Below are positions 49,188 through 55,568 of a DNA stretch of 55,568 nt, in pieces (position 1 is the stretch's first letter; every line of letters begins with the position of its first letter). The notes beneath the pieces were generated by a model, which searched no databases, had not been told where the DNA came from, and saw nothing but the letters and a program-made list of their open reading frames with translations. Source of the stretch: an uncultured Sutterella sp. (GTDB taxonomy: Bacteria > Pseudomonadota > Gammaproteobacteria > Burkholderiales > Burkholderiaceae_F); contig UQUS01000012.1 of NCBI GenBank assembly GCA_900544335.1, positions 1-55,568 on the forward strand, given 5' to 3'. The translations under genes and the position numbers were made by a program.

Positions 49188-51836
49188 ATGAGTACGAAAC
49201 CTGCAACCTATATGACGGCTGCCCAAATTCGGACGGCGTATCTGGAGTTTTTCAAGAGTAAAGGACACACGATCGTCAAATCGAGCCCCGTGGTTCCCAA
49301 GGACGATCCGACGCTTCTTTTTACGAACGCCGGGATGAATCAGTTCAAGGCGAACTTTTTAGGTTTGGATAAATCGCTTTCACGTGCGACGACAGCCCAA
49401 AAGTGCATCCGTGCCGGCGGCAAGCACAACGACTTAGATAACGTCGGTTACACGGCGCGTCACCACACCTTCTTTGAAATGCTCGGCAATTTCAGCTTCG
49501 GTGACTACTTTAAACGCGAAGCGATTTCCTGGGCGTGGGAACTTCTGACAACTGTCTATAAGTTGCCGCCCGAGCGGCTCTGGGTAACGGTCTATCAGGA
49601 AGACGACGAAGCCTACGGAATTTGGAATCAGGAAATCGGCATTCCTGCCGAACGCATTGTGCGCATCGGGGACAACAAAGGTGCGCGGTACATGTCCGAT
49701 AACTTCTGGATGATGGGCGATACGGGACCGTGCGGTCCGTGCTCGGAAATCTTTTTCGACCGTGGTCCGTCGGTGCAAGGAGGCCCCCCGGGAAGTCCCG
49801 ATGAGGACGGTGATCGGTACCTGGAAATCTGGAACCTCGTGTTTACGCAATTTAACCGAGACACAAGCGGAAAAATGAATCGGCTGCCGCGCCCGAACAT
49901 CGATACGGGAATGGGCTTGGAGCGTATCGCCAGCGTCTTGCAGGATGTGCCGACCAATTACGACATCGACCTGTTCCAGAACATTATGCGGGCTGCGAAA
50001 AAAGCCGTCGAAGAAGCCGGGGCGACTGATGTCGATCCCCAGTGCCCGTCCCTGAAAGTGATTGCCGACCACATTCGCGCTTGTGCTTTCTCGGTGGCTG
50101 ACGGTGTGGTTCCCGGAAACGAAGGGCGCGCTTATGTGCTACGCCGGATTGCACGACGCGCGATACGCCATGGGTACAAACTCGGGGCGCGGGGTCTTTT
50201 CTTTTATAAGCTCGTCGAGCCCTTGGCACGCGAAATGGGCGATATCTATCCGGAATTACACAACCCGAGAATTGCCCAAGTGATTCGCGCCGAAGAAGAG
50301 CGCTTCGGGATGACGCTTGCCACGGGCATGGCCATCTTGGAAGCGGCGATTGCCCAAACGCACGACGGTGTGTTAGACGGGGAAATCGCCTTTAAGTTGC
50401 ACGACACGTATGGATTCCCGGTGGATTTAACCGGTGACGTGTGTCGCGAGCGGGGACTGAAAGTCGATATCGACGCCTTTAACCTTGCGATGAACGAGCA
50501 GCGAGAAAAGGCCCGTGCATCGGCCAAATTTAAGATTGCCGCCGGCCTGGCCTATAGCGGTGAGGCGGGTCTATTTACGGGGTATACGGAACTGACGACA
50601 ACGGGTGCCAAAGTCCTTGCGCTTTATAAAGACGGCGCCGAAGTGGAGTCGGCCACGGCCGGAGACGACGTTGTTGTCGTTTTGGATAAGACGCCGTTTT
50701 ACGCCGAGATGGGCGGACAGGTGGGCGATGCCGGAACGCTTTCCGATGATTCGACCCTCCTTAAGGTTTCCGATACGTTCCGCATTAAAGCCAATGTCTT
50801 CGGACATGCTGCGCACGTCGCCGAAGGGACGCTGAAAAAAGGCGATGTCATCACCGCCTCGGTCGATGCCGAACGTCGCCAAGCGATTGCGCGTAACCAC
50901 TCGGTGACGCACATCATGCACAAGGCCTTGCGTGAGGTGCTCGGCGTGCACGTGGCACAAAAGGGAAGCCTTGTGAATGCGGCGATTACGCGTTTTGACT
51001 TCTCGCACGACAAACCCATGACGGCATCGGAGATGGCACAGGTCGAAGAGATTGTCAATAAGGAAATCCTCGCGAACACGGAAACGCTTTGCCGAGAACT
51101 TCCGATTGAGGAAGCCAAAGCTACGGGTGCGATGATGCTTTTCGGGGAAAAGTATGGCAAAACAGTCCGTGTGATGAATATCGGTACGTCGTGTGAACTC
51201 TGTGGCGGGACGCACGTACATCGTACGGGCGACATCGGGCTCTTTAAGATTTTGGGCGAAGCCGGTATCAGTGCCGGTGTTCGTCGCATTGAGGCGGTTA
51301 CAGGCTTTAATGCTCTTGCACTTGCGCAAAAAGAAACAGCGCTTTTATCCGGGGCAGCTTCTCGCTTTAAGGCACCTGCCGAAGAGCTCCCGGAGAAAAT
51401 CGATCAGGCTGTCGGTCAGATTCATGCACTGGAACGTGACCTGGCTCGCGCTAAGGAAAAATTGGCCGCTCACCAGGTCGCAGGTCTCGTGCACCAGGTC
51501 ACCGAAATTAACGGCACAAAGGTTCTTGTGACGACCCTGGAGGACTTAGATCCCAAGGCGCTTCGCGAAACCGTTGATTTTGTTAAAGACCGCATCAAGT
51601 CCATTGTCATTTTGTTTGCCGTCAAGGGCGATGGAAAGATTCAGTTCTGTGCGGGCGTGACTAAGAATCTGCTGGGCAAAGTCAAGGCCGGGGATTTGGT
51701 GAAAGTCGCCGCTACCGTTGCCGGCGGCAAGGGGGGCGGCCGTCCCGATATTGCCATGGCCGGAGCCGCTGATGTCACAAAACTCGAAGAAGCCTTCGCC
51801 GCAGCTAAAGAGTGGCTCCGTGAAAAACTCGCCTAA
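49188..51836 (+). CDS. alaS: alanyl-tRNA synthetase
   Basis: AlaS charges tRNA-Ala. The 882-residue class II enzyme has the catalytic domain (about 1-250, with TNAGMNQFK and MGDTGPCGPCSEIFFD), a tRNA-recognition helical domain, the editing domain with zinc motif HSVTHIMH and CELCGGTHV that clears Ser- and Gly-tRNA-Ala, and the C-Ala domain containing the glycine-rich GGKGGGRPDIAMAGA. The ATG at 49188 gives the family-like start TAAQIRTAYLEFFKSKGH, though its ribosome site is weak. A tusA-like gene follows after 5 bp and a terminator closes the pair. Confidence 0.97.
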   Translation: MSTKPATYMTAAQIRTAYLEFFKSKGHTIVKSSPVVPKDDPTLLFTNAGMNQFKANFLGLDKSLSRATTAQKCIRAGGKHNDLDNVGYTARHHTFFEMLGNFSFGDYFKREAISWAWELLTTVYKLPPERLWVTVYQEDDEAYGIWNQEIGIPAERIVRIGDNKGARYMSDNFWMMGDTGPCGPCSEIFFDRGPSVQGGPPGSPDEDGDRYLEIWNLVFTQFNRDTSGKMNRLPRPNIDTGMGLERIASVLQDVPTNYDIDLFQNIMRAAKKAVEEAGATDVDPQCPSLKVIADHIRACAFSVADGVVPGNEGRAYVLRRIARRAIRHGYKLGARGLFFYKLVEPLAREMGDIYPELHNPRIAQVIRAEEERFGMTLATGMAILEAAIAQTHDGVLDGEIAFKLHDTYGFPVDLTGDVCRERGLKVDIDAFNLAMNEQREKARASAKFKIAAGLAYSGEAGLFTGYTELTTTGAKVLALYKDGAEVESATAGDDVVVVLDKTPFYAEMGGQVGDAGTLSDDSTLLKVSDTFRIKANVFGHAAHVAEGTLKKGDVITASVDAERRQAIARNHSVTHIMHKALREVLGVHVAQKGSLVNAAITRFDFSHDKPMTASEMAQVEEIVNKEILANTETLCRELPIEEAKATGAMMLFGEKYGKTVRVMNIGTSCELCGGTHVHRTGDIGLFKILGEAGISAGVRRIEAVTGFNALALAQKETALLSGAASRFKAPAEELPEKIDQAVGQIHALERDLARAKEKLAAHQVAGLVHQVTEINGTKVLVTTLEDLDPKALRETVDFVKDRIKSIVILFAVKGDGKIQFCAGVTKNLLGKVKAGDLVKVAATVAGGKGGGRPDIAMAGAADVTKLEEAFAAAKEWLREKLA

Positions 51837-51841
51837 ATGCC

Positions 51842-52075
51842 GTGAAAGAAATTAACTTATGCGGCATGGTTTGTCCGATGCCCGTTTTAAAAACCAAGCG
51901 GGCATTGGCCGAGCTCGATGCCGGGCAGGACCTTTGCGTTCTTACCGATGATCCGCATGCCGTCGAGGACATCGAGCTTTTTGCCAAGCAAAGCGGGCAT
52001 ACGCTTGTTTCGCAAGAAACCGACGGCGCTGCCGTGACGCGCCACGTCTTACGAAGGGCGCCGACGCATAGCTAG
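51842..52075 (+). CDS. TusA-family sulfur carrier
   Basis: The 77-residue protein has the TusA/SirA fold, with the sulfur-accepting cysteine in CPMPVLKTK (Cys11) after LCGMV. Relatives relay persulfide sulfur in tRNA thiolation or in sulfur oxidation and molybdenum cofactor pathways. It starts at GTG 51842, five bases after the alaS stop and without its own ribosome site, so translation is probably coupled to alaS. The link with tRNA charging is suggestive of tRNA modification, but this paralogue could serve other sulfur chemistry. Confidence 0.88.
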   Translation: MKEINLCGMVCPMPVLKTKRALAELDAGQDLCVLTDDPHAVEDIELFAKQSGHTLVSQETDGAAVTRHVLRRAPTHS

Positions 52076-52102
52076 TTGCGCTCGAGTTTTAAGAAGTTTC
52101 AA

Positions 52103-52134
52103 GCCCCGTTTTCGGTACCGAAGGAGGGGTTTTT
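52103..52134 (+). terminator. intrinsic terminator of alaS-tusA
   Basis: CCCC (52104-52107) pairs with GGGG (52126-52129) around an inner TTCGG/CCGAA stem, and TTTTT follows. Confidence 0.85.
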
Positions 52135-52141
52135 GAACACG

Positions 52142-53395
52142 CTAATGCCAGGCCCAGAAAGCGGAAAACGGAACGGCGTAAAGATTGTTTCCCAGACTCA
52201 GCAAATCCTTTCCGGCATAAAGAACAATGCCGACAAAATTCGGAACTTGCTTCGAGAACCATCGCAGATGGTAAAAGTCATCGGAATTAACCGATTCGGC
52301 CGCTTTGACTTCTAGACCAAGATATCGATCGGCCTCATCGCGTATGAGAAAATCAATTTCCCGGTTGTTCTTATTTCTAAAGTGATGAACCGACCACAAG
52401 GGGTGCAAATCGGTTTCTGCCATAATCTGAGAGTACGCCCAAGTCTCAACGAGTTTCCCGCCCTCGTTAGCCATTTTCTCCTGACTGGAAAGAAGTGTCT
52501 CCGGAGAATAAATGCCGAGCAGGCTCGCCATCAGAGCGCTGTCGGAAATAAAGACTTCCGGTGTTTTGCTGCCGAGTCGATAGTCTTTGGATTCCCAAGC
52601 CGGCAAATAATCAACCAGAAAGAGTGCCTCAAGAGCGTTAAGGTAAGATGTGATTGTTTGGGCGTTCCCGTTGAGTTTTCGGCAAAGTTCCTGAACATTA
52701 AGAGGCTTACTCGAGTAGGCCGCAAAAATCTGCAATAGGATTTCCAAGTCCTTATAGCGACGCAAATCCCACGCTTTCGTGAGGTCGTAGAGAATTTGCG
52801 CCTGAATATAACTTTTGAAATACAAATTGCGATTCTCTGCGGTAAATCCGATTGTTTGGGGATAGCCGCCCTCAATGGCCCAACTGTAAACGCTTCGACG
52901 GGAGCAAGGTTCAATTTCCGTAGCTTTAGGAAAGCGCTCCTTAAAAGCGTTTTCGATAAAGCATGGCAAGGCACCGAGCATTTCTGCGCGAGATAACGTG
53001 CGAAGTCGCAATACCACCACTCGCCCTGTCAGGGAATCGGCATTTTCTGCTGTCGGAAGCTTTCTGTAGTCGGCAGAACCGGTGAGGATAAATTGACCGG
53101 GGCGATTGTCCTCATCGACATGACGCTTGACTTCGGAAATAAGCGAAGGAGCTTTTTGGATTTCATCGATGATTAGGCACTTTTCGGCGTATTGGTCCAA
53201 GAAGAAGTGAGGATCCTCTCGTGCAGCCAACAGTGAGGCGTCGTTATCCATGGTGACGTATTGCGCCAGAATCGGGCACTGTTTTCTGACCAGTGTTGTT
53301 TTGCCGCTTTGCCGTGCGCCCACAAGCAGGACGGCTCGCTGGAACGAAAGTCCTTTGGCGAGTGCCGAAGCTAACCAACGCGAGATTGTGGGCAT
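52142..53395 (-). CDS. AAA_14/DUF4143 ATPase
   Basis: The 417-residue protein has an N-terminal P-loop ATPase: Walker A GARQSGKTTL (about 26-35), Walker B CLIIDEIQKAP and sensor LTGSADYRKL, with the arginine-rich LTGRVVVLRLRTLSRAE. The C-terminal DUF4143 part (about 205-417) includes a winged-helix-like stretch and a nuclease-fold end with REIDFLIRDEADRYLGLEVKAA, which keeps the D...E-x-K pattern. Family members are common in gut bacteria, often in many copies; their role is unknown. It is read leftward towards the alaS operon and preceded by three 23-bp-spaced repeats. The stop is only 7 bp from the terminator of the facing operon. The right start is the ATG at 53395. Confidence 0.88.
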   Translation of the reverse strand: MPTISRWLASALAKGLSFQRAVLLVGARQSGKTTLVRKQCPILAQYVTMDNDASLLAAREDPHFFLDQYAEKCLIIDEIQKAPSLISEVKRHVDEDNRPGQFILTGSADYRKLPTAENADSLTGRVVVLRLRTLSRAEMLGALPCFIENAFKERFPKATEIEPCSRRSVYSWAIEGGYPQTIGFTAENRNLYFKSYIQAQILYDLTKAWDLRRYKDLEILLQIFAAYSSKPLNVQELCRKLNGNAQTITSYLNALEALFLVDYLPAWESKDYRLGSKTPEVFISDSALMASLLGIYSPETLLSSQEKMANEGGKLVETWAYSQIMAETDLHPLWSVHHFRNKNNREIDFLIRDEADRYLGLEVKAAESVNSDDFYHLRWFSKQVPNFVGIVLYAGKDLLSLGNNLYAVPFSAFWAWH

Positions 53396-53421
53396 AAACA
53401 GTCACTCCCAATTCCGATGTT

Positions 53422-53481
53422 AGCAAAAGTTTACACTTTAACTCAGAAAATATCTACACTAGATTGAAGAAAATCTCTACA
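53422..53481. repeat. three operator-like repeats at an exact 23-bp period
   Basis: On the plus strand: AGCAAAAGTTTACA (53422-53435), AGAAAATATCTACA (53445-53458) and AGAAAATCTCTACA (53468-53481). The last two agree at 13 of 14 positions and the first at 10 of 14; start-to-start spacing is 23 bp both times. They begin 27 bp upstream of the ATPase start codon and also lie upstream of the rightward porin. Cooperative binding of a regulator on one face of the helix is inferred. Confidence 0.65.
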
Positions 53482-53663
53482 TTTTTAAGGAAGAAAATTG
53501 AACAGCAATGATGTCTAACAGGGGGGCGCTCTCGTATTCTTTGTTGAAATTCCTTCGCTAAGGTGCGCTATTTCTCCGTCATCCATTCGGGTACGAGGCG
53601 GCGGGACGGGAACAGGCGGTTGCTAACACCGCTTGCGATTACTTTAATTAAAGGAATTCAATC

Positions 53664-54800
53664 ATGAAAAAGACATTAATCGCTGTTGCCGCGCTCTCTG
53701 CGATGGCCGCTTCCGCGATGGCCGCAAATGTGACGGTGTCCGGCGTCGTTGACCTCGGTCTTAACTTCCAGAACGTAAAGAAAGCTGGCGACACAACTCG
53801 CACATTTACGATGAATGCTGGCCAGAACTCCGGCTCTCGCGTTAAGTTTGCCGGATCCGAAGAACTCGGCAATGACGTTGTTGTTGGCTTCCAGTTGGAA
53901 AGTGGCTTTAAGGCTGACACAGGCATCCTCGAAGACACCAACAATATCTTCCGCCGTGAGAGCCGTCTTTACGTGAAGACCGCCATTGGTACGATTCACG
54001 CAGGTCGTTTCGGCGCTTTAGAGTCTGGTACGGGTTCCGTCTCTATTTTCGGCGGGGATGTTGCCTTCGGAACCGGCTGGGGCGACACCATTATGAAGAC
54101 GAGCTCCATCCTCGAAGGCCTGACAACACGTTACGACAACTCGATTGCTTATCAGTCCCCGGTTTTTGCGGGTCTTTCCCTCTATTTGATGCACTCCTTC
54201 AAGGAATCCAGCCAGAAACTGGCGGGAGAAATTGATAAAAGTTTGGGCGATGAGGGACGTCCTACAGCCAATCAGTACAACGGCGTTGGTCTGAAGTATG
54301 CCAATGGTCCCTTTAATGCGGCTTTTGTCGCTTCCTTGCAAAACTATGGCAATGGAGATGGTTTGTCTGGTGAAGTGAAGAATGGAAAAACTTTCTCTCT
54401 CTCCGCTGCTTATGACTTTGGTGTTTGCAAAGTGGCTGCAGAAGGACAGTATTTCAATAAGGGAAAATTCTTCTCTGATTACGCAGTGAAGGATAATGAT
54501 CTGGTTGTCCCTGCATACAAGAAGGGCAATAAGGGATGGGGAAGCATCATTAGCGTGACAGCACCGGTTGCAGGTGGCAAGGTTCTCGCTTCTGTCGGAT
54601 ACAAAGATGCCGAAAAGGTTGAGGACTCTTCTACAAAGAACAAGGTTTGGAATGCCGGCTTAGCCTATACATATAACCTTTCCAAGCGCACAATGCTCTA
54701 CGCAGCGGCTGGATATACAGAAAACAAGACTGAAAAAACAGCAGAAACGACAAAGGTTAAGACAACCGAAGTCATCACGGGTATCGTCCACAAGTTCTAA
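53664..54800 (+). CDS. general porin, Gram-negative trimeric type
   Basis: The 378-residue outer membrane protein has a signal peptide (MKKTLIAVAALSAMAASAMA, cut before ANVTVSG), beta-strands throughout and the terminal phenylalanine (VHKF). VTVSGVVDLGLNF is the first strand. The start has AAAGGA upstream. Its first half uses GC-rich codons like the rest of the window, while 54340-54790 is clearly richer in A+T, which could reflect recombination or changing surface loops. It ends at a terminator shared in part with the convergent porin gene. Confidence 0.93.
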   Translation: MKKTLIAVAALSAMAASAMAANVTVSGVVDLGLNFQNVKKAGDTTRTFTMNAGQNSGSRVKFAGSEELGNDVVVGFQLESGFKADTGILEDTNNIFRRESRLYVKTAIGTIHAGRFGALESGTGSVSIFGGDVAFGTGWGDTIMKTSSILEGLTTRYDNSIAYQSPVFAGLSLYLMHSFKESSQKLAGEIDKSLGDEGRPTANQYNGVGLKYANGPFNAAFVASLQNYGNGDGLSGEVKNGKTFSLSAAYDFGVCKVAAEGQYFNKGKFFSDYAVKDNDLVVPAYKKGNKGWGSIISVTAPVAGGKVLASVGYKDAEKVEDSSTKNKVWNAGLAYTYNLSKRTMLYAAAGYTENKTEKTAETTKVKTTEVITGIVHKF

Positions 54801-54832
54801 TCTGAATCTTTTCTGATTCGGTTGTAATGTTT

Positions 54833-54868
54833 CGAACCCTGTCTCTTTTATCGGAGGCAGGGTTTTTC
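54833..54868 (+). terminator. terminator of the rightward porin
   Basis: AACCCTGTCTC pairs with GAGGCAGGGTT (11 bp with one G-T pair) around TTTTATCG, and T residues follow on the plus strand. Confidence 0.8.
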
Positions 54869-54870
54869 AA

Positions 54871-54902
54871 TATAAAAATCCCGCCTCCGATAAGGAAACG
54901 GG
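54871..54902 (-). terminator. terminator of the leftward porin
   Basis: On the minus strand CCCGTTTCC pairs with GGAGGCGGG (with G-T pairs) around TTATC, followed by ATTTTTA. The plus-strand terminator and this one also carry complementary TTATCGGAGGC/GCCTCCGATAA segments (54848-54858, 54883-54893). Confidence 0.75.
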
Positions 54903-54938
54903 ATTACTTACGATACTAACTAACCAAACGGTATTTGA

Positions 54939-55568
54939 TTAGAAGTTGTGGCACATGCCCACGTTAAATTCAGTCGTCTTAGTCTTAGCAGGGTTCTTGT
55001 CTTCAGCATAGGCAAGATCTGTGTAGACGTAAGTGCGCTTGCTCAGGCTGTACTTGTAGCCGATAGCACCGGTCGTGAGTTTGTGATCATTGTCGCCCTT
55101 GGCATAGGCAACGGAAGCCATCAGCGTACCACCAACGACAGGAGCGGAAACACCCAACGTACCGGCATTCGAATCTTTACCACCCCAAGTATTGTCCTTG
55201 GCATACTGATAGCCACCGAAGACCTTGGCAACACCGAAGTCATAGTTCATTGCGAGGGCATAAGCCTGAGGATTCTTGGCTGTATCACTGGCAGGCAACC
55301 TAATCGTTTCGGCTGTCACTGCAGCATAGAACGGACCATTGGCATAGGAAACACCGATGCCACCATAGCGCTTCTTGGTGGAGGCCGTTGCCCCGACAAC
55401 GTCTTTGTCATCAGCGTTCTTGTAGGTCATATTGGCATATTCAGCATGGAACTGAACGCCGGCGAACTTCGGAGAGACATAGCGAAGTGCGCGGTCAGTA
55501 CGGTCGTTGTTAAAACCAACGAATGTTGTGTTCGTCGAGGCAGCAAGTTTGTAACTGGTACCGAACGG
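54939..55568 (-). CDS. general porin, 5' end beyond the window
   Basis: The frame is open from the window edge at 55568 to the stop at 54939, giving the last 209 residues of a porin that ends in the expected phenylalanine (VGMCHNF). Upstream of an internal Met the frame continues with porin-like RALRYVSPKFAGVQFHAEYAN, so the true start lies outside. It shares the strand pattern YGGIGVSYANGPFYAA with the neighbouring porin (GVGLKYANGPFNAA), so the two are paralogues arranged tail to tail. Confidence 0.92.
   Translation of the reverse strand, partial: PFGTSYKLAASTNTTFVGFNNDRTDRALRYVSPKFAGVQFHAEYANMTYKNADDKDVVGATASTKKRYGGIGVSYANGPFYAAVTAETIRLPASDTAKNPQAYALAMNYDFGVAKVFGGYQYAKDNTWGGKDSNAGTLGVSAPVVGGTLMASVAYAKGDNDHKLTTGAIGYKYSLSKRTYVYTDLAYAEDKNPAKTKTTEFNVGMCHNF

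Noticed and set aside
1..55568. CRISPR array
   Set aside because: No set of regularly spaced direct repeats with unique spacers was seen. The 23-bp-period repeats at 53422-53481 are three short units without spacer-like variation in length.
1..55568. tRNA or rRNA genes
   Set aside because: I looked for the T-arm motif GGTTCGAATCC and for rRNA blocks in the intergenic stretches and found none; isolated TTCGAA matches lacked cloverleaf context.

Overview
The window reads as ordinary chromosome of a Gram-negative betaproteobacterium. I think a gut Burkholderiales of the Sutterella/Parasutterella type, but that is inferred from gene content and not from a marker gene. The support is: general porins with a cleavable signal and a C-terminal phenylalanine; the gene order rlmE - ftsH - folP - glmM; the order M23 peptidase - anmK beside tyrS; a DUF2868/DUF3482 pair; and a Wolinella-type dihaem fumarate reductase anchor. 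Base composition is moderate, and non-ATG starts (TTG, GTG) decide several gene beginnings.

Layout: 1-1840 is an IS200/IS605 element (tnpA, tnpB, right-end RNA) that ends a few bases from the hemL stop codon. 1847-7356 holds hemL and a three-gene importer (binding protein, double permease, ATPase). 7740-8097 is rnpB with a good promoter; it touches the end of a four-gene leftward operon (M23 peptidase, anmK, dsbC-like, acyl-CoA ligase). 13591-15290 is tyrS-dtd. 15287-22177 holds a two-component pair facing an efflux operon (outer membrane channel, adaptor, ATPase, FtsX-type permease). 22359-26576 is ssb and uvrA with the remnant of a DUF4143 ATPase between them. 26658-38256 carries an orphan frdC, upp, a LapA-domain gene, pepN-fbp, the DUF2868/DUF3482 pair and uvrB. 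38264-45529 holds gph, yhbY, rlmE, a multiply broken AAA-ATPase-like gene, ftsH, folP and glmM. 45600-47455 is a solo tnpB element and an ISL3 transposase fragment. 47811-55568 has three porin genes (the last cut by the window edge), alaS-tusA-like and an intact AAA_14/DUF4143 ATPase.

Most genes serve housekeeping: tetrapyrrole and cell-wall precursor synthesis, tRNA charging and proofreading, rRNA modification, excision repair, proteolysis and gluconeogenesis. The accessory layer is made of two intact RNA-guided TnpB genes and three ATPase genes or relics, each placed between conserved neighbours. The best regulatory signals are a Fur-type box inside the promoter of a porin whose mRNA should begin with a strong hairpin (48931-49025), an FNR-type palindrome upstream of frdC (27536-27551), and three operator-like repeats at an exact 23-bp period upstream of the intact DUF4143 ATPase (53422-53481). 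I found no clearly new multi-gene system. The strongest leads are the 23-bp repeat/ATPase unit, the two TnpB loci and the DUF2868/DUF3482 pair.
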